Assembly (NCBI RefSeq): GCF_019219825.1
Contig: NZ_JAHUXH010000031.1
Coordinates: 26,081-90,080, forward strand
Direction: 5' to 3'
Source of the DNA: Streptomyces sp. TRM70350
GTDB lineage: Bacteria > Actinomycetota > Actinomycetes > Streptomycetales > Streptomycetaceae
DNA: 64,000 bases
Under the pieces are notes generated by a model. It had not been told where the DNA came from. It saw only the letters and a list, made by a program, of their open reading frames with translations, and did not search any database. The position numbers and the translations under genes were made by a program. This document shows positions 51,158 through 60,055 of this stretch, piece by piece. The number at the start of each line of letters is the position of its first letter. Position 1 is the first letter of the stretch.

Positions 51158-52201
51158 ATGACCACTGTCACCGCATACGCCGCCCCCGCCGCCAAGGCTC
51201 CGCTGGAGCGGACCACGATCGAGCGGCGGGAGGTCGGTGAGTTCGATGTCCTGATCGACATCAAGTACGCCGGAATCTGTCACTCCGACATTCACCAGGC
51301 CCGGGAGGGCTGGGGCGAGGCCATCTTCCCGATGGTGCCCGGCCATGAGATCGCCGGTGTCGTCGCCGAGGTCGGGTCCGGCGTCACCCAGTTCGCCGTC
51401 GGGGACCGGGTGGGCGTCGGCTGCATGGTCGACTCCTGCCGTGAGTGCGACAACTGCAAGGCCGGTCAGGAGCAGTACTGCACCGGCACCGGCATGGTCG
51501 GCACGTACAACGCGCTGGACAAGAACGGTGAGCCGACCTACGGCGGTTACTCGCAGAAGATCGTCGTCGACGAGAACTACGTCGTGCGCATCCCCGAGGG
51601 CCTGTCCCTGGACGAGGCCGCGCCGCTGCTGTGCGCCGGTATCACCACGTACTCCCCGCTGAAGCACTGGAAGGTCGGCCCCGGCAAGAAGGTCGCCGTC
51701 CTCGGCATGGGCGGTCTCGGCCACATGGCCGTGAAGATCGCGCACCACCTGGGTGCCGAGGTCACCGTCCTCTCCCAGTCCCTGCGCAAGAAGGAGGACG
51801 GGCTGAAGCTGGGCGCCGACCACTACTACGCCACCAGCGACCCGAAGACCTTCGAGGAACTGGCGGGCACTTTCGACCTCATCGTGTCGACGGTCTCGGC
51901 GGCGCTGGACTTCGGCGCCTACCTGGGCCTGCTGAAGACCGACGGCGCGCTGGTGAACGTGGGCGCGCCCGAGGAGCCGATCTCGCTGAACCTCTTCCCC
52001 CTGATCATGGGCCGCAAGACGCTCGCCGGTTCCGCCATCGGCGGCATCGCCGAGACCCAGGAGATGCTGGACTTCTGCGCCGAGCACCGTTTCGGCGCCG
52101 AGATCGAGTTGATCCGCGCGGACCAGATCAACGAGGCGTACGAGCGGGTGCTGGCGAGTGACGTCCGGTACCGGTTCGTGATCGACACGGCCACGATCTG
52201 A
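51158..52201 (+). CDS. Zinc-dependent NAD(P) alcohol dehydrogenase (cinnamyl-alcohol/YahK type)
   Basis: 347 aa. Catalytic zinc ligands are in GICHSDIHQAREGWG and the following PMVPGHEIAGVV. The structural zinc site is the Cys cluster MVDSCRECDNCKAGQEQYC. The Rossmann loop is VLGMGGLGHMAVKIAHHLGA. It reduces aldehydes or oxidises primary alcohols in the cytoplasm. AGGAGA lies upstream of the ATG. Divergent from the XRE regulator. Confidence 0.94.
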   Translation: MTTVTAYAAPAAKAPLERTTIERREVGEFDVLIDIKYAGICHSDIHQAREGWGEAIFPMVPGHEIAGVVAEVGSGVTQFAVGDRVGVGCMVDSCRECDNCKAGQEQYCTGTGMVGTYNALDKNGEPTYGGYSQKIVVDENYVVRIPEGLSLDEAAPLLCAGITTYSPLKHWKVGPGKKVAVLGMGGLGHMAVKIAHHLGAEVTVLSQSLRKKEDGLKLGADHYYATSDPKTFEELAGTFDLIVSTVSAALDFGAYLGLLKTDGALVNVGAPEEPISLNLFPLIMGRKTLAGSAIGGIAETQEMLDFCAEHRFGAEIELIRADQINEAYERVLASDVRYRFVIDTATI

Positions 52202-52252
52202 TCGTTCACTCGCTGTACGGCGGCCCAGCGGCAGGAGGCAGCCGAGCAGGGA

Positions 52253-52287
52253 AAAGCCCGCCGGAAGCAGAGCTTCCGGCGGGCTTT
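52253..52287. terminator. 16-bp bidirectional terminator
   Basis: AAAGCCCGCCGGAAGC (52253-52268) pairs perfectly with 52272-52287 over a 3-nt loop (AGA). A/T runs at both ends give a U-tract on either strand. It separates the alcohol dehydrogenase from the convergent S8 peptidase. Confidence 0.92.
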
Positions 52288-52333
52288 CGTGCACGGGTTC
52301 AGCAGCACGCCGCCGAACACACGCGACAATCGA

Positions 52334-55300
52334 TCACTTGCCGTAGTACGCGTTGTAGATCGAGATCGTCGACTTGTTGTTCTTCTTGTCGGTGATCTTC
52401 GCGTGGAACGAGATCCCCTTGCCCTTGGCCGGGTTCTTGACGGTGATCTTGCCCTTCTTGACGGTGACCTTCTTCCAGGTCTGGCCGTAGTCGTACGACA
52501 CCCACACACCCAGCGACTTGAGGTTGCTGCCCTTGGCCGCGCCCTCGACGACGACCGGGAAGGTGGCCGTGCGGCCGGCCGTGACGCGGCTGTCCAGGCT
52601 GGTCAGCGCGTTGAACCGCACGGTGGACGCGGGGAGCTTGGCCATGTCGGTGGTCGGCTTCTTGGAGCGGAACGTCCAGCTCGCGTCGATCCGCGTGGCC
52701 GCCGCCGCGACCTTGACGCTCCGCTTCACCGAGGTGGTCAGCCGGTACTCGGCGTCGCCGGACGGCACCCTGAACGCCTTCTCGCCGAACAGCGGGTCGT
52801 CGTGGGAGCCGACCTTGGTGCCGTTGCGGTACAGGGTCGTGTTCACCGAGGTGAACAGCGACGAGCCCGGGTGCCTGGAGCCGTCGGCGACCAGCGGCAG
52901 ATAGCCGTAGATGTCGTTGCCCTCGCGGTACAGACCGAACTCGCTGTTCAGCGTCGGACCGAAGACCGCCTTGTTGAAGGTCTGCGTGTACGACTTGCCT
53001 GCCTTGAGCGTCAGCGGGTTGCCGAGCGTGTAGTAGGCCTCCGGGATCGGGTTGCCCTGGGCGTCCTTGCCGCCGTACTGCTCGAAGTCGAACAGCCACT
53101 CGATGCCCTGGGACGTCGACAGGTACACCGTGCGGCTGCCGGGCAGCTTCTGCTCGACGGGCTCGCCGACGTAGAAGTCGGCGGGGAAGAGGCCGACGGG
53201 GACGAGGGCGCCGGTCTTGCCGGAGGAGGAGGCCCCGAGGTTGCCCTTCACCGTGGCGAGTTCGCTCTTGCCGAACCGCCGGACCTTGTCGCCCTGGATC
53301 TTCTTGACGTTGGCGGTGGTCGCCACGTCGTACTCGGTGGCGGCGCCCTTCGTCCACTGGCCGCCCCAGGTCTGGCTGAGGCCGCTCGCGATCTCGCCGC
53401 CCAGGTGGGCCATCCGCAGGTCGGCGAAGGAACCGGCGGCGAAGCCGAAGCCGAAGCCCGTGCTCTCCAGGAAGTAGGAGATCATCGCGGACCGCGGCTT
53501 GGCCGCGGCGTCCGGGACGGTGATGGTGGCGGACTTGGTCCTACGGGCGTCGATCGTCACCGAGGTGTTCTTGGTGACGGTCAGCCGCGGCTGGACCAGC
53601 CAGTCGAGGCCGCCCTTCAGGTCGACGAAGTCCTTGGCGATCCAGGCGTCCAGCAGGTAGGTGCCCTTCGGCACGCGCAGGGTGGTGGTGCCGGACGCGG
53701 CGACCGGCACCTGGTAGGCGCGGCCGTTGCCCAGGCCCAAGTAGCCGAGCAGCGCGGTGTTGTAGTCGTCCGTACCCTTCCCGTCCCGGCCGATGTGCTT
53801 GACCGTGACGTCGTACGACTCCACCTCGCGCTGCACCGCGGCGGCCGTACGGACGCTCTGCCCGCCGCCCGTCGCGGTCACGTACGCGGAGTACGCGCCG
53901 TCGACGGTGCCGCCCAGCCTGGTGTTGACGGTCATGTCGACGGAGGCCCTGCCGCCCGCCGGGACGGTCACCTTGGTCGCGCCGAGCTTGAAGAAGCCCG
54001 CCGGGGCCGCCTGGCCCTTGGGGTTGGTGGCGGTGATCTTCAGGTCCAGCGTGACGTCGGTGGTGCCGAGGTTGCGGTACGTCAGCTGCTTGGTGACCGG
54101 GGTGTCGTCGGTGTGCGGCCACTGCTGGACGCCGAAGCTCACCGAGACCGGGTCGGCGATCACGGTCTGCTTGATGGCCTTGTCGACCTGGATGCGGCCC
54201 GAGCCCTGCTGGAACGGCGTGTAGGCGCCGCCCTTGGTGGACGCCGTCAGCGCGCCCTTGAGTTCGGCGTACGTCCAGTCCGGGTGCTGCTGCTTGAGGA
54301 TCGCCGCGGCGCCCGCGACATGCGGCGTCGCCATCGACGTACCCGAGATGGTCAGGTACCCGGCCGGGCTCTCGCCGACCTCCTGGGCGATGGCGCTGCC
54401 CTTGGCGGCGGCCGCGGTGGAGTCGACGCCGGGTGCGGTGACGTCCGGCTTGATGGCGCCGTCGCCGATGCGCGGGCCGGTGCTGGAGAAGTCGGCCAGC
54501 GTGTCCTTGTCGTCCACGGCGCCGACGGTGAGCGCGGCCTCCGCGCTGCCCGGCGAACCGATGGACTCCGGGCCGGAGTTGCCGGCCGCGATGGCGAAGA
54601 GGATGCCCTTGTCGGCGGAGAGCCGGTTGACGGCCGCCTCCAGCGGGTCGATCTCCGGGGTGTCCATGCCGCCGAGGCTGAGGTTGACGACGTCGGCGCC
54701 CTGTTCGGCCGCCCACTCCATGCCGGCCAGGATGCCGGAGTCGTCGCCGAAGCCGCTGTCGTCGAGGACCTTGCCGTTGAGGATCTCGGCGCCGGGCGCC
54801 ACGCCCTTGAACTTGCCGCCGGACTTCGCGCCGGTGCCGGCCGCGATGGAGGCGACGTGGGTGCCGTGGCCCTGCTTGTCGGTGGCGTCGGCCGCGGTGG
54901 TGAAGTTCTTCGACGCCTTCACCTGCGACTTGAGGTCGGGGTGCGTGGCGTCCACGCCGGTGTCGAGGACGGCGATCTTCACGCCCTTGCCGTTGTAGCC
55001 GGCGGCCCAGGCCTTGGGGGCGCCGATCTGCGGCACGGACTTGTCGAGGGTGGCCTTGCGGACCCCGTCGAGCCAGACGTGCGCGATGCCGGAGACGGTC
55101 TTGTCGCCGTTGGTGACCGCGTCCCACAGCTCGGGCGTGTCCTTGGGCGTGGTCTGCACGGCGTCCGCGTTCAGGGTCTTCAGGCTGCGGCGCAGGGTGC
55201 CCGCGTCGCGGACGTCGGCCTTGGCGGCGGTGGCGGCGCCTTTGTAGCCGACGATGACCTTCAGGCCGTTCTTCTGGGCCTTGCGGGTCGCGGACTTGTT

Positions 55301-55642
55301 CAGTTCGGTGATGTCGAACAGCCGCTGGTCCAGCTTGCCGGTGGCGACCAGGCGGGCCGCGTCGGCGGGTATCACGAGCGTGTGGCCGTGGGCCTTGCGG
55401 ATCTGTACGGGTATGTGCTCGCGGCCCTCGGCCCGGTCCACGCCGACGACCCGCCCCTTGGCGTCCACGGAGACCCGGTCTCCGGTGATCAGGGTGATGC
55501 GGTGGTGAGACGTGAGCTTGGCAGGGCCGTTCGGGCTCTGTTCCGGCTTCGCGCTCGCCGGGCTGGTCAGTCCCGCGGCGAGGGCGACGGCGGCCGCGGT
55601 GGCGACCGCCGCGGCGCCGGCTCTCTTCACTTGTGTGCGCAA
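52334..55642 (-). CDS. Secreted S8 (subtilisin-like) serine peptidase
   Basis: 1102 aa from TTG 55642, with AGGGGGAG just upstream; GTG 55630 is too far from it. Signal peptide to ASA, then a propeptide-like region (about 45-200). The catalytic domain has Asp227 (IAVLDTGVDATHPD), His262 (GHGTHVASIAAGTG), the oxyanion Asn in AIAAGNSGPES and Ser436 (TISGTSMATPHVAGAAAIL). About 600 C-terminal residues form beta-sandwich domains, including an ASPM/NEW3-like segment (LTYRNLGTTDVTLDLKI) and a final jelly-roll-like region. Large extracellular protease; natural substrate unknown. The promoter has two upstream direct repeats. Confidence 0.93.
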   Translation of the reverse strand: MRTQVKRAGAAAVATAAAVALAAGLTSPASAKPEQSPNGPAKLTSHHRITLITGDRVSVDAKGRVVGVDRAEGREHIPVQIRKAHGHTLVIPADAARLVATGKLDQRLFDITELNKSATRKAQKNGLKVIVGYKGAATAAKADVRDAGTLRRSLKTLNADAVQTTPKDTPELWDAVTNGDKTVSGIAHVWLDGVRKATLDKSVPQIGAPKAWAAGYNGKGVKIAVLDTGVDATHPDLKSQVKASKNFTTAADATDKQGHGTHVASIAAGTGAKSGGKFKGVAPGAEILNGKVLDDSGFGDDSGILAGMEWAAEQGADVVNLSLGGMDTPEIDPLEAAVNRLSADKGILFAIAAGNSGPESIGSPGSAEAALTVGAVDDKDTLADFSSTGPRIGDGAIKPDVTAPGVDSTAAAAKGSAIAQEVGESPAGYLTISGTSMATPHVAGAAAILKQQHPDWTYAELKGALTASTKGGAYTPFQQGSGRIQVDKAIKQTVIADPVSVSFGVQQWPHTDDTPVTKQLTYRNLGTTDVTLDLKITATNPKGQAAPAGFFKLGATKVTVPAGGRASVDMTVNTRLGGTVDGAYSAYVTATGGGQSVRTAAAVQREVESYDVTVKHIGRDGKGTDDYNTALLGYLGLGNGRAYQVPVAASGTTTLRVPKGTYLLDAWIAKDFVDLKGGLDWLVQPRLTVTKNTSVTIDARRTKSATITVPDAAAKPRSAMISYFLESTGFGFGFAAGSFADLRMAHLGGEIASGLSQTWGGQWTKGAATEYDVATTANVKKIQGDKVRRFGKSELATVKGNLGASSSGKTGALVPVGLFPADFYVGEPVEQKLPGSRTVYLSTSQGIEWLFDFEQYGGKDAQGNPIPEAYYTLGNPLTLKAGKSYTQTFNKAVFGPTLNSEFGLYREGNDIYGYLPLVADGSRHPGSSLFTSVNTTLYRNGTKVGSHDDPLFGEKAFRVPSGDAEYRLTTSVKRSVKVAAAATRIDASWTFRSKKPTTDMAKLPASTVRFNALTSLDSRVTAGRTATFPVVVEGAAKGSNLKSLGVWVSYDYGQTWKKVTVKKGKITVKNPAKGKGISFHAKITDKKNNKSTISIYNAYYGK

Positions 55643-55736
55643 AACTCCCCCTGGAGTTGAGGAACCGGGCGAATTCCCCGTTCACCCGGCCGGGGGCGGT
55701 TCCGCACACATGCGCGTGCACCCCCCGGAATCACGC

Positions 55737-55826
55737 AGTATGCCGGGGGGTGATCAGCGACCTCAATAGATCGGTCCGTCACGAGTTGGCCAGAAAGACG
55801 ATATGTCCGTGAACAGGAGTTGGCCA
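55737..55826 (-). promoter_or_regulatory. Promoter and upstream direct repeats of the S8 peptidase
   Basis: On the minus strand, TTGAGG (55766-55761) and CATACT (55742-55737) are 18 bp apart. Upstream, GAGTTGGCCA (as seen on the plus strand) occurs at 55783-55792 and again at 55817-55826, 34 bp apart. They sit where an activator would bind. The rest of 55643-55841 is noncoding. Confidence 0.5.
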
Positions 55827-55841
55827 AGAAGGCGGAGGGCC

Positions 55842-56525
55842 CTATGAGTTGGCGTTCTCCTTCACCGAGATCCGCCCCTTGCGGATCGTCGCCAGCCGCG
55901 GGGCCCGCCTCGCGACGGCGGAGTCATGGGTGACCATGACGAAGGTCAACCCCAGCTCCTTCCACATGCGTTCGAGTACGTCCATGATCTCGTCGCGCAT
56001 CGACTCGTCGAGGTTTCCGGTGGGTTCGTCGGCCAGCAGCACCTTCGGCTGCTTCACCAGCGCCCGTGCGATGGCGACCCGCTGCTGCTGACCGCCGGAC
56101 ATCTCCCCGGGCAGATGCCGGAGCCGCTCACCGAGCCCGACCGACCGCAGCGCCTCGGCGGCCCGTTCACGCCGTTCCCCGGCCTTGATGCCGAGGGGTA
56201 CGAGGGCGGTCTCGACGTTCTCCTGGGCGGTGAGCGTCGGGATGAGGTTGAAGCTCTGGAAGACGAAGCCGATGTTCTCGCTGCGCACCCGGGTGAGCCG
56301 GGCCTCGGGCAGCCGGGCCAGGTCGGTCCCGTCGAGGACGACCTCACCGGAGGTGGGCCGGTCGAGTCCGCCGAGCATCTGCAGCAGCGTCGACTTGCCG
56401 CCGCCGGTGGGGCCCTGGATGACCAGCCGGTCGCCGTCGGCGATGGTGAGGTCGACGCCGTCCAGCGCGTGCACGGTGTCCTTGCCTCGGCTGTAGTGCT
56501 TGGTGACGCCTGTGAGTTCGTACAT
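55842..56525 (-). CDS. ABC transporter ATPase, MacB/LolD type
   Basis: 227 aa, the compact size of LolD/MacB NBDs. Walker A is VIQGPTGGGKSTLLQMLGGL, the signature is LPGEMSGGQQQRVAIARALV, Walker B is VLLADEPTGNLD, and the D/H-loop region is VMVTHDSAVARRA. Pairs with the FtsX-like permease 54 nt upstream on the same strand. Such pairs export peptides or act as mechanotransmission complexes in envelope stress. Confidence 0.94.
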   Translation of the reverse strand: MYELTGVTKHYSRGKDTVHALDGVDLTIADGDRLVIQGPTGGGKSTLLQMLGGLDRPTSGEVVLDGTDLARLPEARLTRVRSENIGFVFQSFNLIPTLTAQENVETALVPLGIKAGERRERAAEALRSVGLGERLRHLPGEMSGGQQQRVAIARALVKQPKVLLADEPTGNLDESMRDEIMDVLERMWKELGLTFVMVTHDSAVARRAPRLATIRKGRISVKENANS

Positions 56526-56579
56526 GGTGGTGCGACTCCTGGGATGCGTTGGGGTGTTGGCCGATGTGCAGGAGCGGGA

Positions 56580-57650
56580 CTACTCCACGCGCCGCAACGC
56601 GTCCGCGGGCCGCAGGCGCGACGCCCGCCACCCGCCGAAGGCGCCCGCGACGAGCCCACCGGTCACGGCCGGCCCGACCGCGAGGGCGATGGTCGTCACG
56701 CTGACCGGGGCCGTGAGGGCGACGTCGAGCGTGCGGGCCGCGGCCTGCCGGCCGGGACCGCCGCCGAACCCACCGCCGCCGAACCCACCGCCGCCGGGAC
56801 CGTTCGTCCCGCCACCGCCGCCGAGTTCGGCCTGCAACGTGGGGCTGATCGCGGTGACGACGTACGCCCCCGCCAGCCCCAGCGCGATCCCGAGCACACC
56901 GCCGACCAGCCCGTTGACGACGGCCTCCCCGACCACCTGCCGGGTCACCCGCCCCGACCGCCAGCCCAGCGCCTTCAGCGTGCCGAACTCCCGCACCCGC
57001 CGGGACACCGCGGCGGACGTGAGCAGCCCGGCGACCAGGAACGCGGCCGCCAGTACCACGATCGACAGCCACTTGCCGACGCTGGTGGCGAGGTCGGAGG
57101 CGGTGGACAGGGAGCCGGAGACGGTGTCCGCGAGATCGGCGGAGTCCGCGCCGCCGCCCTGGACCCGGCCCTCGTCCGGCCGGCCGGACGGCTGGCCGCC
57201 GTCGGCGTCACCGCCGCCCCCTTGCTGGAACTGGCCGCGGGTGAACTGGCCGCTGACCTTGATGACCTGCAGGCTCAGCCCGCCCACCGCGTTCGAGACG
57301 CCGTCCTGCGCGCCGACCTCCGCCACGGTCGAGCTCGCCAGGGTCTCAAAGCCCTGGACCATCACCCGGTCGCTGCTCTGTTCCTCGTCGGAGCCGCTGT
57401 CCCGCGCGCCGAACCGGAACTGCGGCCCCTGCGCCTGCCCCTCCTCCTGGGAGTCGGCGGCCTTGGTGACGGTCATGTCGGTGCCGAGGCCGTACAGCGA
57501 CTGCAGGACCTTGTCCTGTGCCTGCCCCATGCCGGAGGACACGGAGTTGACGACGATGACCAGCGCGATACCCAGCGCGAGGCCGGAGGCGACGACGAGG
57601 GCCGCCTTTCTGCGGCGGCGCAGTTCGCGCCTCAGGTAGGTGAAGAACAT
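56580..57650 (-). CDS. MacB/FtsX-type ABC permease
   Basis: 356 aa from ATG 57650; a TTG three codons earlier is possible. Four TM helices in the 1+3 FtsX arrangement: near residues 18-40 (VVASGLALGIALVIVVNSVS), then three after about 195 (WLSIVVLAAAFLVAGLLTSA; GLVGGVLGIALGLAGAYVVT; VTTIALAVGPAVTGGLVAGA). The large extracytoplasmic domain contains Gly/Gln-rich low-complexity stretches, and a GFGGGGFGGGPG linker lies before the last helix. It cotranscribes with the ATPase downstream. Confidence 0.92.
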   Translation of the reverse strand: MFFTYLRRELRRRRKAALVVASGLALGIALVIVVNSVSSGMGQAQDKVLQSLYGLGTDMTVTKAADSQEEGQAQGPQFRFGARDSGSDEEQSSDRVMVQGFETLASSTVAEVGAQDGVSNAVGGLSLQVIKVSGQFTRGQFQQGGGGDADGGQPSGRPDEGRVQGGGADSADLADTVSGSLSTASDLATSVGKWLSIVVLAAAFLVAGLLTSAAVSRRVREFGTLKALGWRSGRVTRQVVGEAVVNGLVGGVLGIALGLAGAYVVTAISPTLQAELGGGGGTNGPGGGGFGGGGFGGGPGRQAAARTLDVALTAPVSVTTIALAVGPAVTGGLVAGAFGGWRASRLRPADALRRVE

Positions 57651-57730
57651 GCGCCGCAAGCCAGGGACGCACCGTGATGACGGAATAAGGCGGGGATAAG
57701 AGGAGGATGAGAAGGATCAGGGAAAGACGA

Positions 57731-57756
57731 GAGGCCGCCCGGGCACGGGCGGCCTC
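57731..57756. terminator. 11-bp terminator hairpin after the L,D-transpeptidase
   Basis: GAGGCCGCCCG (57731-57741) pairs with 57746-57756 over a 4-nt loop, 15 nt past the L,D-transpeptidase stop on the minus strand. Confidence 0.8.
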
Positions 57757-57771
57757 CGCTGTGAGCCTGCG

Positions 57772-59037
57772 TCAGAGGGCGGAACCGGCCTTCCACTGCG
57801 CCCAGCTCATGTTCCAGCCGTTGAGTCCGTTCTCCGGCGCGACCGTCTTGTCGCCGGTGTTCTCGACGACCACGACGTCACCGATCATCGAGTTGTCGTA
57901 GAACCACGCGCCCTCGGTGTTGGGGTCGTCGGCGCCCTTGGTGTCGTTCAGGCCGATGCAGCCGTGGCTGGTGTTGACGTTGCCGAAGATGGAGTCGGCG
58001 CCCCAGTAGTTGCCGTGGATGAACGTGCCGGACGTGGTCAGGCGCATGGCGTGCGGGACGTCCTTGATGTCGTACTCGCCCTCGCCGTCGTCGTCGGTGA
58101 AGCCGACCGTCGCGCCGTTCATCCGGGTCTCCTTGAACTTCTCGGAGATCACCATCTGGCCCTCGTACGTCTTGTTCTCGGGCGAACCGGCGGAGATCGG
58201 GATGGTCTTGACGACCTTGCCGTCCTGCGTGACCTTCATCTGCTTGGTCTGCGCGTCGACGTAGGAGACCTGGTTGCGGCCGATGGTGAAGGAGACCGTC
58301 TTCTGCTGGACGCCATACACACCCTCGGCGCCCTCGACGCCGTCGAGCGCCAGCTTCAGCGTGACGGTGGAGCCTTCCTTCCAGTAGTCCTGGGGGCGGC
58401 AGTCCATGCGGTTGGCGTTGAACCAGTGGCAGGCGACCTCCTGGCCGCTGCTGGAGGTGACGGTGACGCCCTTCTGGACGTCCGCCTTGTTGGTGATCGC
58501 CTTGTCGAAGTTGATCGAGACCGGCATGCCGACGCCGACGGTGGTGCCGTCGTCCGGTGTGAAGGTGCCTATGAAGCTGTTGGCCGGGGAGACCGTGGTG
58601 AAGGAGGCGTTCTCGTGGGCCTCCAGGCCCTTGGCGTCCTTCGCGGTCACCGCGACCTTGTAGCGCGTGGAGCGCTCCAGCTGGACGCTGGGCTTCCAGC
58701 TGGTCCTGTCGGCCGAGATCTCGCCCTCGACGGCCGTGCCGTCGGCCGCCGTCATCGTCACCTCGGTGAGCGTGCCCTTGCTCACGGTGACGGCGGCGGA
58801 GTTGTTGATGGAGGCGTTGGTCGAGCCGTCCTTGGGGGTGATCTCGATCTGGGCCTCGGAGGTCTTCTGCGCCGCCGCCTCGTCGACCTTGGCCTGCGAG
58901 GTGTCGTTGCCGCCGTCGCCGCCGGAGGCCTCCTCGCCACCGGAACATGCCGAGAGCACCAGAACGCCGCCGAGCAGAGCGGACGCGACCGTGAGGCCCT
59001 TGCGCCGCTTACTGTTCGTCATCACACGCTTCTCCAT
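57772..59037 (-). CDS. Lipoprotein L,D-transpeptidase with Ig-like domains
   Basis: 421 aa from ATG 59037; ATG 59022 with GGAG 9 nt before it is a fair alternative. Lipobox VLVLSACSGG, then two Ig-like domains (about 60-150 and 150-245), then a YkuD catalytic domain with FIHGNYW and the nucleophile motif NTSHGCIGLND. Makes 3-3 peptidoglycan cross-links outside the membrane. An ECF-type promoter (GGAAT-N18-GTC) lies upstream, fitting envelope-stress control. Confidence 0.95.
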   Translation of the reverse strand: MEKRVMTNSKRRKGLTVASALLGGVLVLSACSGGEEASGGDGGNDTSQAKVDEAAAQKTSEAQIEITPKDGSTNASINNSAAVTVSKGTLTEVTMTAADGTAVEGEISADRTSWKPSVQLERSTRYKVAVTAKDAKGLEAHENASFTTVSPANSFIGTFTPDDGTTVGVGMPVSINFDKAITNKADVQKGVTVTSSSGQEVACHWFNANRMDCRPQDYWKEGSTVTLKLALDGVEGAEGVYGVQQKTVSFTIGRNQVSYVDAQTKQMKVTQDGKVVKTIPISAGSPENKTYEGQMVISEKFKETRMNGATVGFTDDDGEGEYDIKDVPHAMRLTTSGTFIHGNYWGADSIFGNVNTSHGCIGLNDTKGADDPNTEGAWFYDNSMIGDVVVVENTGDKTVAPENGLNGWNMSWAQWKAGSAL

Positions 59038-59092
59038 CGTTGCCGATTCCCCACAACCCCGAGAGTCCCCGTTCAGGAGATCTCAACGCTAC

Positions 59093-59118
59093 GACCGGTT
59101 CATCCCGTTCCACATTCC
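59093..59118 (-). promoter_or_regulatory. ECF-type promoter of the L,D-transpeptidase
   Basis: Minus strand GGAAT (59118-59114), 18 nt, GTC (59095-59093). An overlapping GGAAC (59111-59107) is a possible sigma-E-type -35. The predicted leader is about 50 nt. Confidence 0.45.
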
Positions 59119-59202
59119 CTTGATGTGTGGGGCTCACCACGTCCCCCGCGGCCGGTCGCGGGGAGTGCGGGTGCGGTCCATGCGCCCCTTGAGACGACAA
59201 AG

Positions 59203-59228
59203 CCCCGGACGGCGGTTGCCGCCCGGGG
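59203..59228. terminator. Hairpin terminator with one mismatch
   Basis: CCCCGGACGGC (59203-59213) and GCCGCCCGGGG (59218-59228) pair except for one A-C, over loop GGTT. It lies 22 nt past the stop of the minus gene at 59250, with TTTT further on the other side. Confidence 0.75.
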
Positions 59229-59249
59229 TCACGATTTTCCCAAGCCGCG

Positions 59250-59594
59250 TCAGCCGACCCGCTTTTCCTCTTCCTCGTCGTCCACATCATCGTCGTCGAG
59301 GTCCCAGTCCGGCGAATCAGGGTCGTAGTCCACCTGCTCGCTGCTCCAGGAGGCCTGCTGGAGTTCGACCCCGGGCACCTCGCTGACCAGGTCGAACGGA
59401 TCCACGAGATACGCCAGTGCCTCCGCGGTGTCTTCCGTCACAGCGCTCTCGGCGTGCGACCGTTCCTCGCCCTGCATATCGGCGTCCTCGGAGATCCGCC
59501 GCCGCGCCGCCCGGGTCAAGGCCTCCGGGTCGTCGACCTGGAGGACGAGTTCCACCCGAAGCCGTACAAAACCTGATGTCTCTGTAGTGCTCAT
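59250..59594 (-). CDS. Small acidic hypothetical protein
   Basis: 114 aa from ATG 59594. A compact alpha/beta region (MSTTETSGFVRLRVELVLQV, DDPEALTRAARRRI) is followed by an acidic C-terminus (DWDLDDDDVDDEEEEK). No membrane segment or catalytic motif. Not recognised; the composition suggests a cytoplasmic, nucleic-acid-mimic-like or Mg-binding tail. Ends at a hairpin terminator. Confidence 0.78.
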   Translation of the reverse strand: MSTTETSGFVRLRVELVLQVDDPEALTRAARRRISEDADMQGEERSHAESAVTEDTAEALAYLVDPFDLVSEVPGVELQQASWSSEQVDYDPDSPDWDLDDDDVDDEEEEKRVG

Positions 59595-59703
59595 GCTCGG
59601 AGGGTACGGCCCGGAACCCCCGCGACTTTCCCCCGACCCGCGGCTTTCACTAGCATCGCCCCACACGGCCAATTCGCCAGCGTCACAAGGGGATCGATAT
59701 TCC

Positions 59704-60009
59704 GTGTCATCCGCTCGCCGTCCGTTGCTGACCGCCACCGCCGCGGGCACCCTGCTGGGGGCCCTGTGGTTCGTCCCGTCCGCGAACGCCACGGCGGACG
59801 GCACGGCGAGAGAGCAGTCCACGGCGACGCCGACGACGCAGGCCCGGGCCATGCCCACGGACACCGCCGACTCGGCGGCCGACGGCACCCGCCTCGCCGA
59901 CACCGGCAGCTTCGACAGCACGCCCTACGTCCTCGGTGGCGCACTCTGTCTCACGCTCGGTGCCGGATTCGTCGCGTACTCCGTGCGCCGCGAGCGTCTC
60001 GGGCTCTGA
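59704..60009 (+). CDS. Mini cell-wall protein with LAXTG sortase signal
   Basis: 101 aa from GTG 59704 (AAGGGGAT upstream). Signal peptide (RRPLLTATAAGTLLGALWFV, then PSANA), about 35 Thr/Ala/Asp-rich residues, then a C-terminal sorting signal: LADTG, hydrophobic helix (YVLGGALCLTLGAGFVAY) and basic tail (RRERLGL). LAXTG is the motif used by Streptomyces class E sortases, which attach chaplins and other proteins to peptidoglycan. The mature anchored peptide would be only about 40 residues. Confidence 0.75.
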   Translation: MSSARRPLLTATAAGTLLGALWFVPSANATADGTAREQSTATPTTQARAMPTDTADSAADGTRLADTGSFDSTPYVLGGALCLTLGAGFVAYSVRRERLGL

Positions 60010-60019
60010 CAAAGATCAC

Positions 60020-60049
60020 TTGACGTGTCCTTGACCTGCACCGCATAGT
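60020..60049 (+). promoter_or_regulatory. Promoter for a leaderless lipoprotein mRNA
   Basis: TTGACG (60020-60025), 18 bp, CATAGT (60044-60049); the start codon follows 7 nt later (60056) with no ribosome site. Transcription should start at or next to the A of the ATG. Confidence 0.65.
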
Positions 60050-60055
60050 CCGATC

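Noticed and set aside
52289..55660. A very long open frame on the plus strand opposite the S8 peptidase
   Set aside because: Low-complexity V/G/A/D/R sequence from the wobble bias of the real minus-strand gene; no domains and no ribosome site.
59250..59921. A 223-codon version of the acidic protein starting upstream of 59594
   Set aside because: The extension has shadow-like composition, overlaps the promoter and start of the LAXTG gene, and ATG 59594 begins the structured part.
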